From the NCBI GenBank assembly GCA_046349915.1, contig JAXMBL010000012.1, positions 124,001 through 188,000 on the forward strand: DNA of 64,000 nt, read 5' to 3'. Positions 17,376-26,540 of this stretch are shown here, piece after piece; within the stretch, counting starts at the first letter, position 1; each line of letters begins with the position of its first letter. This DNA comes from CAIXSC01 sp046349915. Lineage in GTDB: Bacteria > Planctomycetota > Planctomycetia > Pirellulales > Pirellulaceae. The translations under genes were made by a program, and so were the position numbers. Under the pieces are notes generated by a model that was not told the origin of the DNA, made no database searches, and was given only the letters and a program-made list of their open reading frames with translations.

Positions 17376-19562
17376 TCACTGCCCTGAATCCAAGCCACTA
17401 GCCAAATCCGCCAACTCGTATTCGCCCAGCACGCCCTGAATGGCGAGCGTCAATCGATCGCCTGCCACCGGATCGTCGAGCAACTCGGACCAAGCGGTAA
17501 GCGGTTGGCGTTCACCACGATCGGCGTTCACGGTTGCTGGAACTCGTCCCTCAAGTAACTTCGTATTTTTGGGGGAACCCTTGTCCTTACCCAGCCAGTC
17601 TCCGGCACTGAACCACTGAGGTTCCACGAAGGCGGCATGGAGTGCCGCGATCCGAGCCGCGTCTCCTCTGGCTTCTAACTGGACACGCCGAACGGCCTGA
17701 GGTTCGCCCTTACCCCGCAGAATACTTGCGGCGGAGAGCAGATCTTCGGCATGGATTCCCACGAGCGACTGTCCCAGCAAATAGGCCAGGAAGAACTCCT
17801 GAGTGTTCGGTCCAAACAACTCACCTCCCCAATCTCGCGGGTGACGCTGATAGGTTTCACCCCAGCCTTCCAGATCGACCGCCAGTACATCGTGACCCGC
17901 GCGAGCCCAAGCGACCAGTGGGCCTTCATCGACTGCGGCCTTAGCTTTGCCGTTCTCATCCACGAACAAAAGCGGACACTTGTCATTTCGCCCCTCACCT
18001 CGTAGCCGATATCGCAGCGCTGGCAGCACTACCTGATCGCCACGGTGAAACAGAAGCTTTTCAATCCGTAGCCCGTCGCGTTCGCTTGTCGCAATACTTT
18101 CGACGCGGATTTGGGTTAATTCCTGGGTGGGGCGAATTCCGGCGACACGCCGCACCCGTGCCTTTCGTTCCTCAATCGATTCGGATTGCCAGCGTGTCAT
18201 ACGGCGGTCGGCAAGTAACTTGGCGGCGTCACGAGCCAAGTCAAAGACGCTACGCTCTTCCGGCATAAACAACACCTGCCCGCGGGGAGTACAACGCAAC
18301 TGATCCGCGGTAAACACTGTCATTTCAGGCTCGTCGACCGCGTCGTCCTTCGCGAGCAACCAGCGCCGCATCCAGCGAGTGGCGGCGATGCGCAGCGGGC
18401 GAGAGAAGCCATGGGGTTCATCCGCCTCCGCAAGGTCCACTCGTTCGGGATATCCCAGTTGACCGTAAACTCGTTTCGATTCCCGCAACAGCTCCCAGGT
18501 TCCCAAAATGTCGAACGTAGCATCGCGAGTACCGGCACATAGCAGCGTTGGTCGCGGAGCTCGCATGAGCAGAAAATCTGACTGATCTAACCCCTGTTGC
18601 AGTTGCCCAAACAAATTCTGTTCAGCGTCCTGGGGACCTGCTGTGTCTAGTAACCGCTCGAAACTGGTCAAAGAACAGACTGGCGCCGCGCACGCGATCC
18701 GATCGTCGATCGCCATGAGATAACCGGTAAGAGTGCCGCCGCCTGAGTTGCCGCAACAGCCGATCTTCGTGGAGTCGATGTCGGAGCGGCTAGCCAAATA
18801 ATCGATCGCTCGCATCCCATCCCAGATGCGGTATTGGGCTGTGTTCGATCCAACCAGAATCGCGCTGACGCCTGCGAGCGTATGTTCCTCGACTGGATTG
18901 AAACGTGGACCGCCCGGTATCCCATCCAACTGACGAACACTCGAAGGTGAGCCGGTGTAGTGCTTTCCTAGCGGCTCGTCATCCACTCCAAAAGTCTGAT
19001 AGCGTTCGCCTTGACCGATCGGGTCGTAGCAGAATGCGGCGATCCCGTTTCTCGCGAGCAACATGCTGAATCGTTGATATCCGTCTGCCGCTTTGCCGTT
19101 GTAACTGTGGCCACAAGGTACGAGCACCACGGGATGGGGACCGGGTGTCAACGGCAGGTAGAGATTGCCAGTCACATGATGATGCGGACGACTTTCGAAA
19201 AGGATGTTCTCGACTCGACACTGATCACCCATGTGCGACCGAGTAACATGAGCATTCAGTGGTGTCCTCTCAGGGAGACCGCCAATGGCCTCCAAAAACA
19301 CCGCGCGACGTTGCTGGTTCCATTCGGCCAATTCAGTGGCGCTTTTCAACTGCTCAACAGCCACTCGCCTTGCCTGGATCGCCGACTGGGCTTGTCGCTG
19401 CAAACGCCGATAGAGCGCGGAAGGTTGTCGCTGCGCGGAGTTCGGCAGCGGAAGCACTCGTGTCCCTTCGGGTGTTTGAGCGACAAGAGGCGACGAGAAC
19501 GCCAGCCCACCTGCCAGTACCCATGACGAGACAAGCAACCATCGTACTGGCAGGTTGAGCAT
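17376..19562 (-). CDS. Secreted alpha/beta hydrolase, AXE1 acetyl-xylan-esterase-like, tandem
   Basis: A 728-residue exported protein (signal peptide about residues 1-28, LLVSSWVLAGGLAFSSPLVA). The first hydrolase half carries the nucleophile elbow GNSGGG in GCCGNSGGGTLTGYL and an earlier DPIGQGERYQTFG segment typical of AXE1-like esterases. A second, degenerate half follows (LAVDLEGWGETYQRHPRDWG), without an obvious nucleophile. Enzymes of this type remove acetyl or other ester groups from polysaccharides outside the cytoplasm. It starts 4 bases after the cyclic-nucleotide-binding gene and overlaps the small gene downstream, so the three probably form one operon. The polysaccharide substrate is not known. 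Confidence 0.82.
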   Translation of the reverse strand: MLNLPVRWLLVSSWVLAGGLAFSSPLVAQTPEGTRVLPLPNSAQRQPSALYRRLQRQAQSAIQARRVAVEQLKSATELAEWNQQRRAVFLEAIGGLPERTPLNAHVTRSHMGDQCRVENILFESRPHHHVTGNLYLPLTPGPHPVVLVPCGHSYNGKAADGYQRFSMLLARNGIAAFCYDPIGQGERYQTFGVDDEPLGKHYTGSPSSVRQLDGIPGGPRFNPVEEHTLAGVSAILVGSNTAQYRIWDGMRAIDYLASRSDIDSTKIGCCGNSGGGTLTGYLMAIDDRIACAAPVCSLTSFERLLDTAGPQDAEQNLFGQLQQGLDQSDFLLMRAPRPTLLCAGTRDATFDILGTWELLRESKRVYGQLGYPERVDLAEADEPHGFSRPLRIAATRWMRRWLLAKDDAVDEPEMTVFTADQLRCTPRGQVLFMPEERSVFDLARDAAKLLADRRMTRWQSESIEERKARVRRVAGIRPTQELTQIRVESIATSERDGLRIEKLLFHRGDQVVLPALRYRLRGEGRNDKCPLLFVDENGKAKAAVDEGPLVAWARAGHDVLAVDLEGWGETYQRHPRDWGGELFGPNTQEFFLAYLLGQSLVGIHAEDLLSAASILRGKGEPQAVRRVQLEARGDAARIAALHAAFVEPQWFSAGDWLGKDKGSPKNTKLLEGRVPATVNADRGERQPLTAWSELLDDPVAGDRLTLAIQGVLGEYELADLASGLDSGQ

Positions 19563-19566
19563 GGAA

Positions 19567-20127
19567 TCAGTTCCAGTTCACTCCAAGAAAAACGGACGTA
19601 CTGGGAGTTCGCATGGCAAATGCTTGTCGCAATTGGCCCGCTCGCTCGCGGAGACGAGACTGTTCGGCCGAGGCCAACCATTCTGTCATCCAGATGTCGG
19701 CGGCTTGGAGCCGAGCAGCGAGCAGCTCGGCGATGTTCAGGATCAGGCGCGAGGCGAGCGCGGGATGCTGCTCGGCCAATGTGTCGAAGCGAGCACGGTC
19801 GAGTCGCAGGAAGGTGCACGACGCTTTGCTAGTCACCGTCGCCGAATGAGGCGCGGGGTGCAGAAAACTCATCTCACCCACCACGCTCCCGGCGCCGATC
19901 TCCGCGACCCACTGGCTCGCTTGCTCGGTCGAATCAATAGTGACCGTCGCCTGTCCCATCAGCAAGAACCAGAGAGCCCGTTCGTGATGGCCAGCGGCGA
20001 GCACTACGTCGTCGGGCTGGAACATCAATTCATCGCAGGCGTCGAGCAGGGGAACGAGCTCATCCAACTCGATCCCCTTCAGGATCTCGAACTTGGCAAG
20101 TTGCCCTTTGGGAATGATGCGTGTCAT
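19567..20127 (-). CDS. Cyclic nucleotide-binding domain protein without DNA-binding domain
   Basis: A 186-residue protein. Residues 10-130 form a CAP_ED fold: ILKGIELDELVPLL at the entry, GEMSFLHPAPHSATV as the phosphate-binding cassette (the R of cAMP-binding proteins is replaced, here PHSATV), then LRLDRARFDTLAEQHP. The C-terminus is one helical stretch (LLAARLQAADIWMTEWLASAEQ) with no helix-turn-helix, so it is unlikely to be a Crp-type transcription factor by itself. It may gate or regulate a partner protein. It lies 4 bases upstream of the esterase gene in the same direction. Ligand unknown. Confidence 0.8.
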   Translation of the reverse strand: MTRIIPKGQLAKFEILKGIELDELVPLLDACDELMFQPDDVVLAAGHHERALWFLLMGQATVTIDSTEQASQWVAEIGAGSVVGEMSFLHPAPHSATVTSKASCTFLRLDRARFDTLAEQHPALASRLILNIAELLAARLQAADIWMTEWLASAEQSRLRERAGQLRQAFAMRTPSTSVFLGVNWN

Positions 20128-20201
20128 GGCAGCTCCTTCGCACTCCAGAGGAAACCGCGGTGGGTTGGCGAAAGAGCCGACCCTCCCTCACGCCCTCTAT
20201 T

Positions 20202-21647
20202 CTACCGCGCGAGCTGCCGTTCCGCGCCCTCGCCCTTCACTAGCGGCCGATGACGGAGCACTTCGGCGCGAAAATCACCCAGGCTGCTCCAGCGTAACGG
20301 TTGATTCAAATCGACTTCGGCGACGGCGACCGTGCCCCATTTCTTGGCTTGAGCTAGCGGTTGACCCGCATGATCGTAGATGGCCGAGATCATCCAATTC
20401 GCCGAGACATCGGTGTAGGTGCTGCTGATCAGGTACACATGGTTCTCGCAAGCGCGAGCCGCGCCCAGCAAGGGATTGCATCCCCATACCGGCCAGGCAA
20501 TTACCTCAGCCCCCCGGTTGCTTAACTCGCGAGCGACCTCGGGGAAAAATCCATCGTAACAGACCATCATTCCCACTTTTCCAAAGCGAGTTTCGAAAAC
20601 GGGATAGTCGTTGCCCGGTTGTAGACCTGCTTCAATCTCTCCTCTCGGCAGACACACTTTGCGGTATTTTCCGAGCACGGTCCCTTCCGGTCCGATCAGC
20701 ACGGCGACGTTGTAGACCAAGTGCGCGTCTCGCTCGATCAGTCCCACCACCAAATGCAAATCGTGTTTCTTCGCCAACGTGCCGAAGTACTCCGTCGACG
20801 GACCGGGGATCGGCTCGGCGCACTCCACCATTGTCATGCCGGTGTTGTAGTAAGTCAGCGTTTCGGGAAGAACGACCAGATCAGCCTTCTGTTGAGCGGC
20901 GTCGGCGATTAATGGTTCGAACAGACGACACTTTTCAGCGGGAGTCTTGCCCGCGGCGGGTTGGAAGTGGATCGTGGCGAGTCGCACCTTTCGCGGGGCT
21001 GGCGTTTCAATTCGTTCGAACGACACTTCCGACCATTCAAGCCGAGCTTGCGGGGCCCAGCGAAAGTTCAGCTCGAGAACCGCGCGAGTCGCTTTCGAGG
21101 GCGCCCGGAGGTTCTCTTGCACGACTACTCGTCCCTGCTGATCCGTCTTGCCGTCGCGTGGATACTCGGGCTCGGCGCGCGGGATCTGGCCCGGCTGATA
21201 GCTGCCCGTCGAAGGTTCGTCTCGCATCACTGGACGCCCTTGGTTGTCCTGCCAGATCACTCGAATAACCGCCGTGCGACGACCATCGAGATCAGGCGTC
21301 AGCTTGCGGATCGCATGGATTCGGTAATGCTCGCCGCCTTGCACCGGAAATGTCTTTGTCCACCAGCCCACCAACCCCGACCGTTCGTCCGACTCGACGA
21401 TGAACTTTCCCTCGCCCTTACCGCCTTCGTTCGCTGGTTCGAACCGAAAAGTTGGTCGAATCTCAGGTCGAGGCGATTCGGTCGTCCAACCAGGAGGCGC
21501 TGTCGCGGACTGGCTGGCGCCCGATTGCTCGGCCGCCTGCGCTTGATTCGCTGAATCGCATGTGAACAATGCTCCTCCGCTGCTCGTCGTCAACAGCGTG
21601 AAGCACGCCACACGAACGCAAAGGGAAATTACTCGGCGGGTCAGCAT
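20202..21647 (-). CDS. Exported carbon-nitrogen hydrolase (nitrilase superfamily)
   Basis: A 481-residue protein with an N-terminal signal peptide (residues 1-40) and about 170 residues of beta-rich sequence resembling a carbohydrate-binding or jelly-roll domain. The nitrilase domain follows, with the Glu-Lys-Cys triad in order: E in VVLPETLTYY, K in GKYRKVCLPRGE and C in MMVCYDGFFPEVA. Such enzymes hydrolyse amide or nitrile bonds. Export with an added beta domain suggests a substrate outside the cytoplasm, for instance an amidated glycan or peptide; that is inference. AGGAG precedes the ATG by 11 bases. It lies between the heme protein and the cyclic-nucleotide-binding gene on the same strand. 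Confidence 0.87.
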   Translation of the reverse strand: MLTRRVISLCVRVACFTLLTTSSGGALFTCDSANQAQAAEQSGASQSATAPPGWTTESPRPEIRPTFRFEPANEGGKGEGKFIVESDERSGLVGWWTKTFPVQGGEHYRIHAIRKLTPDLDGRRTAVIRVIWQDNQGRPVMRDEPSTGSYQPGQIPRAEPEYPRDGKTDQQGRVVVQENLRAPSKATRAVLELNFRWAPQARLEWSEVSFERIETPAPRKVRLATIHFQPAAGKTPAEKCRLFEPLIADAAQQKADLVVLPETLTYYNTGMTMVECAEPIPGPSTEYFGTLAKKHDLHLVVGLIERDAHLVYNVAVLIGPEGTVLGKYRKVCLPRGEIEAGLQPGNDYPVFETRFGKVGMMVCYDGFFPEVARELSNRGAEVIAWPVWGCNPLLGAARACENHVYLISSTYTDVSANWMISAIYDHAGQPLAQAKKWGTVAVAEVDLNQPLRWSSLGDFRAEVLRHRPLVKGEGAERQLAR

Positions 21648-21768
21648 GCGAATGCAACTCCTGCGAGACCATGAGGTCTCGTCAAAAATGGGTTTCCGCC
21701 TTGTGGTTGGTCACAGCTAGGCAATTGGTTGTCGCGAGTTGACGGCCGACGATGGTCGCGGTTGAGCG

Positions 21769-24700
21769 TCACTTGGCCGCGGGAGGTTTCTCACCTTTCA
21801 GGTAGGACAACAGGTCTGCGAATTCCTGATGGTTGATTTGCTTTTCCAGTTCCTGCGGCATCAGCGACAACGGACTCGACACAATCCGCTCGATATCGCT
21901 CCGCAAGATGGTCTCTTCTTTTCCCAATGCCTGTCGCAACGTGACGCTGGTGGGGGTCTCGGCGGCTAACAACCCTGTGAGCACTCGACCGTCTTGAGTC
22001 GTCACGACATAGGCGGCGAATCCTTGGGTGATTTCTTGTTCGGGGATCAGGATGTGCAGCAAGATCGCTTCTTTCGGCTGATTGCGAATGCCGAACAGAT
22101 CAGGCCCCACGGGCGTCCCTTCGCGGTCAAGTCGATGGCAGGAAGCGCATGTTCGCTTGAAGACTTGACGACCGTGATCCGAGTTGGCGGGTAACGAAGT
22201 CACGACTTTGTGTGCGTCGTAAACTTGCAGCCGATTTTGGTTGGTTGCCGAGGCATAGACCTTCGCCGCTCGCGCCTTGATCGACGCATCGCGATGCTCG
22301 GTCAGTTGCCGTCGCCGGAGAGTATCAATGGCATTAGGCGGAACCGCGCCTGACTCCAGGGCAGTCAACAGGCCGGGAAGATGCTGCGGATTGGAGAGCA
22401 TGGCGCCGATCACCTCTTCACGCAATCTCGGCGTATAGCCCTTGAATCGTTCGGCTTCGAGTAGAGTCGCCGCGATCTTGTCATCGCGCATCAGCCCGAG
22501 TGCGCGGATCGCACCGGCTTGCGTGGTTGACGAGTAACGAGCATCAACCAGCGTCAACAGTCCCGCGCCGACCTGTGGAAAATCGGCGTGCGCCAGTAGC
22601 GAGAGAGCAAGCCGCTGTTGCTCGTCGGTCGCATCCGAGTTCGCGGCCGTCTCGAGTGCTCGTTGAAACAGTGATACGAGCGCGGGACGCAGCTTCTCAA
22701 GTTGAGCGGGATCTTTTGCGGCCGCGGCCAAGAGGACGCCGCCGTCGCCAGTCACGCGCCCTCGCAACGCATCCCCTAGTCCACTCAGTAGTGCCGCGGC
22801 GCGCACGAAACCGGCTTGGTCGGAAGCCAGTCCGTTCGAGCCACGACGCGCTTCGATCATCCTGGATACCAAGTTGGGCCAGGATTCAGGCGGCTGGCTG
22901 GCCCCAAGAATTCGACCGAGATCGCCCCACAACTCGGCCGTTCCAACTGGATCGCCCAAAGCGGGCGTGGGAGGACACAAGGCATCGAACAAGGCTAACT
23001 CACGTCCACTCACAGCGCTGAAAACCGCGGCTCGAGTCCAACGATCGCTGCTGTCGCGCGCCGCAATTCGCGCCAACGCGGGCACTACTCGTTTGTCATC
23101 GCTTGCGCCAAGCACCAACGCTGTTCGAAACCGGACCCGGGCGTCGGCGTCTTCGGCAAGCGGCAACAGTCGATCGACCCAGGATGGCTGAGTAGGCAGT
23201 CGTGGTTCGACGGCGTTGATCGCAATTTCACGCACTCCCGCGGCAGGAGATGTGAACGCTTGAACGAGCGTTTCTTCGTCGAGAGCGTTGTCGGTATCGA
23301 GCAGCCGAATTGCCAGACCTACGGCGACAGGAGGCGCCGTTCGGTCGCGAGCCAGCTCGCGTAGAGCTGGTTGGGCGGCCGGATCGCGCCTTTCGAGCAG
23401 AAGTCGAGCGGCCGTGTCGCGATGCCAGCCATTCTCGTGACGCAACGCGGAGATTAGTTGCGCGGCGGTCATGCTGGAGAAATCGACCGTTCGCAATTTG
23501 GCCAAATCGGCGGAGTTGATCGAATCCCGCACGACTCGCCAGATTCTTCCCATCGTCTTACCGCTCTCGAAATCGGTATGTTTACGAATCTCGACCGGCA
23601 GATAGTCAGGATGTTCAATCGTCTTACGATACATGTCGCAGACATACAATGCTCCATCGGGCCCGTGAGCCACGAAGACCGGTCGAAACCAATTGTCACG
23701 ACTCGCCAGAAACTCGCGTGGCTCGCTGGAACGGCGAGCGGCGAAGGTGGCGCCTTGAGGAACCAGCGAGTCGAAATGGACCAGGTTTCCCGTCGGGTCG
23801 CACGAAAACGCGCCGCCTCGATAAAGTTCGGGCAAATTCGCTCCACGCCAGATGGTCACGCCACAAGCGGCCGTAAAGGTGCCCGCATGCGAGTCGGCGG
23901 TCGTGACGTTGTTGCTGAGTGGAAACAAGCGAGCAGCCTGGCCGTGACCGCGCAACGGTTCAGGCGCCAACTCATCGGGGCAATTGTGGACGGTGTCGGC
24001 AAAGGCGAGTCGCGGGTTCCGTCGCCAATAGGACGAGGATGTGACGACATGCTGAACCTGAACTCGGTTGTAGCAGATGAAGCGGCGACCGAAGTCGTCC
24101 AGCGTCATGCCAAATTGAGCGCCTCCATCCGCCGCCTCGAATCGCTCGCCTCCGGGCAGAAATCGCAAATCGGTTCGGCGAGTTTCGACCGTTGGTTGCT
24201 CGGGGTGCTTGGGAGAAGCGACCTTGCCGCCCGTCAGACCGCTGGTGACATAGATCCAGCCGCTGGCATCCAGCGTTGGGTGACTCACTCGCAGTTGAGT
24301 GCTTCCGGAGGTGGCGAAACCGGTGAGTAGAACTTCGCGTTGGTCGGCTCGCCCGTCTCCATCGGTATCTCGGAGCCACAGAATGTCGGGCGCGCAAGTG
24401 ACGATCAGTCCTCCGTTCCAAGGCAGCAGGCCGTTAGGGAATGTCAGATCGTCCGCGAATTCGAGGCGTCGTTCGTAGAGTCCATCGCCGTCGGCGTCCT
24501 CTAAACGAACAATGCGGCCCGCGGGCGGTTGGCCTTCGCCTGGCCCCGTTGGGTAGCCGCGGTTCTCCACGACGAACAAGCGGCCTCGTTCGTCAAACGC
24601 CAGAGCGACGGGACTCGCAATCGTCGGCTCGGATGCGACTAACTCCAGCCTGAGTCCTGGTTCGAGCGAAAACGAGCTGGGAGCCTGTCGCGGATTGAGC

Positions 24701-24957
24701 GGACCATCAATGGGGCCTAGATCTCGCTTGATCTCGGACGGACTGCTTTCCTTGGTCGGATCGGCCGCATGAGTTGCGTTGGAGAACAAAGCGGCGAGGA
24801 TGCCGAGTGCGGGACCCAAGATGACAAGCCTGGCAACCGACGAGACGGACGGTGAGCGTTTGGCTGGAGCAAAGACCGCGGCTTGCGAGTCGATGCTTGG
24901 GGTGGAAAAGCGAGGAAGGAGCCGCAAGACAAACAATCGAAGGCCGGCTCGAAGCAT
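21769..24957 (-). CDS. PVC-type heme-binding CxxCH protein with dehydrogenase-like propeller
   Basis: A 1062-residue exported protein of the Pirellula/Verrucomicrobium family. After a hydrophobic leader (LVILGPALGILAALFS) comes a sorbosone-dehydrogenase-like propeller (about residues 90-450; SPVALAFDERGRLFVVENRGYP). HEAT-like helical repeats fill about 480-850. A C-terminal cytochrome c domain has CASCH at about residue 937, with PVGPDLFGI after it. The predicted role is periplasmic oxidation of a sugar or alcohol with electrons passed to the c-type heme. AGGAAGGGG precedes the ATG. It heads a same-strand run of carbohydrate-themed genes. Cofactor and substrate are not deducible. Confidence 0.9.
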   Translation of the reverse strand: MLRAGLRLFVLRLLPRFSTPSIDSQAAVFAPAKRSPSVSSVARLVILGPALGILAALFSNATHAADPTKESSPSEIKRDLGPIDGPLNPRQAPSSFSLEPGLRLELVASEPTIASPVALAFDERGRLFVVENRGYPTGPGEGQPPAGRIVRLEDADGDGLYERRLEFADDLTFPNGLLPWNGGLIVTCAPDILWLRDTDGDGRADQREVLLTGFATSGSTQLRVSHPTLDASGWIYVTSGLTGGKVASPKHPEQPTVETRRTDLRFLPGGERFEAADGGAQFGMTLDDFGRRFICYNRVQVQHVVTSSSYWRRNPRLAFADTVHNCPDELAPEPLRGHGQAARLFPLSNNVTTADSHAGTFTAACGVTIWRGANLPELYRGGAFSCDPTGNLVHFDSLVPQGATFAARRSSEPREFLASRDNWFRPVFVAHGPDGALYVCDMYRKTIEHPDYLPVEIRKHTDFESGKTMGRIWRVVRDSINSADLAKLRTVDFSSMTAAQLISALRHENGWHRDTAARLLLERRDPAAQPALRELARDRTAPPVAVGLAIRLLDTDNALDEETLVQAFTSPAAGVREIAINAVEPRLPTQPSWVDRLLPLAEDADARVRFRTALVLGASDDKRVVPALARIAARDSSDRWTRAAVFSAVSGRELALFDALCPPTPALGDPVGTAELWGDLGRILGASQPPESWPNLVSRMIEARRGSNGLASDQAGFVRAAALLSGLGDALRGRVTGDGGVLLAAAAKDPAQLEKLRPALVSLFQRALETAANSDATDEQQRLALSLLAHADFPQVGAGLLTLVDARYSSTTQAGAIRALGLMRDDKIAATLLEAERFKGYTPRLREEVIGAMLSNPQHLPGLLTALESGAVPPNAIDTLRRRQLTEHRDASIKARAAKVYASATNQNRLQVYDAHKVVTSLPANSDHGRQVFKRTCASCHRLDREGTPVGPDLFGIRNQPKEAILLHILIPEQEITQGFAAYVVTTQDGRVLTGLLAAETPTSVTLRQALGKEETILRSDIERIVSSPLSLMPQELEKQINHQEFADLLSYLKGEKPPAAK

Positions 24958-25165
24958 GAGGGTCCCCTTCCTATTTCCCTAACATCAGAACAGATTCCGC
25001 CCGAGTTGTGCTCGGAACCCGGATTTTAACGCATCACTTCACGGGTCGGAAGTCTCTCGAATTCCACCACCCGAGGGATGTAGCGCAGGATGGCTCAAGA
25101 GGGCTAGTTGAGGATATCATGATCGGTCGGTTTACCTCTCAGTCTAAATCACTTCATCTCCTCTT

Positions 25166-26116
25166 ATGTCGATACACCCACTCGACCGACCTCCCGACGA
25201 CGAAACGCCCGCCGACGGCGGACGGAACAAGAAGACTTCCGTTGATGTGCGGTTGATCCGAGTTGGCGTGTGGAGTTTGTGCGCAGGGATTCTAGCGACG
25301 GCGATTGGCGCCGCGCTCTTGGGACAGGGGCCCGGCGTCTTGGAACAGCCGGGCGATATTCTGCATCGAGGCGGAATGGTCGTGACGTTGGTGGGGCTGA
25401 TGGTCATCTTTGTCGGCTATCGGTGGGACGCGCTCGTGCGGTTATTTGAACCGCCGCCAGCGGCCGGCCCGACCGCTTACGATCCCGCGGGCCATGCGCC
25501 ATCCAACGTGCGAGAGCTCCTCGAGACATTGCCGCTCCCACCTGGCTCGCCGCCGAGTTCGGAGCGTCCGAGGGTGTCTGGTCCGGCGAGCGAGCACAGT
25601 GCGTCGATGGAATTGCGTTCGGTCGCCGCATCCTGGGGAGAAGCGACTCTGGTCGCGCCACCGCCGTTGCGCAACATCGAGCGGGTCATGTTGTACTTGG
25701 CGTGGCCGCTGCTAGCGCTCGTGTTTTTTGCGGGCGGAGTGGCTTATTGGGTTTTTCCTTTGACTCCCGCTCTGTTGTCCGCTTGCTTGCTTGACCTCTT
25801 GCTCGCGGCCGTCCTCATTGCCGGAAGTATCATCGCTCGCGGAAGTCGCCGCGCGTTGTTCTGCGGCATGTTGCTGCCGCTGCTTTTGATCCTGCTGGTG
25901 GAATTTTCCATGGCGCCGATGCAATGGCCTGGCGCGTATTGGGGTGGACCTTATGGAGCGATGGGAGGAGGCATGGGCGGCGCTACGCCGTGGAAGTTCA
26001 CGCATGTAGCGATCCACTTGCTGATCCCCCTGGTTGGATGCGTCGCCTGGGTGGCGGCACGCACCTTCGAGTTGATGCAGGGAAGATCGCCGCGGCCAAG
26101 GAGTGAACTGCGATGA
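25166..26116 (+). CDS. Polytopic membrane protein of unknown function
   Basis: A 316-residue protein that I do not recognise. It has two N-terminal membrane helices (about residues 30-53 and 70-92), a Pro-rich soluble loop of about 80 residues, and four C-terminal helices (about 175-300: LAWPLLALVFFAGGVAYWVF, LLDLLLAAVLIAGSIIA, LLPLLLILLVEF, LLIPLVGCVAWVAA). A Gly/Met-rich loop (GAMGGGMGGATP) separates the last two. Its stop overlaps the start of the next membrane-protein gene (ATGA), so the two are translationally coupled and their products may interact. Confidence 0.75.
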   Translation: MSIHPLDRPPDDETPADGGRNKKTSVDVRLIRVGVWSLCAGILATAIGAALLGQGPGVLEQPGDILHRGGMVVTLVGLMVIFVGYRWDALVRLFEPPPAAGPTAYDPAGHAPSNVRELLETLPLPPGSPPSSERPRVSGPASEHSASMELRSVAASWGEATLVAPPPLRNIERVMLYLAWPLLALVFFAGGVAYWVFPLTPALLSACLLDLLLAAVLIAGSIIARGSRRALFCGMLLPLLLILLVEFSMAPMQWPGAYWGGPYGAMGGGMGGATPWKFTHVAIHLLIPLVGCVAWVAARTFELMQGRSPRPRSELR

Positions 26117-26439
26117 CTGCTCAAACGACTTCCTGGCATTGGGCGGCTCGGGGTTCGATCTTTTCCGCCTTGGGCTGCTTCACGGGAAACTGTCTCGTAA
26201 ACCGGCTCGTGCTGGTCGGCGAATTGGGTGAAGTGTCCTGGTTGAGCACTGGGGTGAGCGTCTTCACGAGCGGACTTGTTCTGCTTGGACTCGTGCTTGG
26301 GGGAGTCGGACTTGTCGGCGGCTGGCGTCGTGGGGCGAGTGATACGATCGGCGTGGCCGTCATTGGGATTTTGTTGAATCTGGGAATTGTCGCGCTGACG
26401 ATTTGGGCATTGTGGGTGCTGAGGGACGTGGCGCGTTAG
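26113..26439 (+). CDS. Small membrane protein, partner of the upstream gene
   Basis: A 108-residue protein with three predicted membrane helices (about residues 10-32, 44-68 and 78-103) and short polar loops. No known domain. It starts inside the stop codon of the upstream membrane-protein gene (ATGA overlap). The tight coupling and similar character suggest a two-component membrane assembly. Confidence 0.72.
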   Translation: MTAQTTSWHWAARGSIFSALGCFTGNCLVNRLVLVGELGEVSWLSTGVSVFTSGLVLLGLVLGGVGLVGGWRRGASDTIGVAVIGILLNLGIVALTIWALWVLRDVAR

Positions 26440-26540
26440 CGCCCTCGTGAGTGACTAGCTGCGCGCGTGGCTGATCGCGCGAGTGGCTGGTTGAGAGGGT
26501 TGTGTGTTGGATTCGAGTCGGCTTATAGGGAAGTCGCGAA

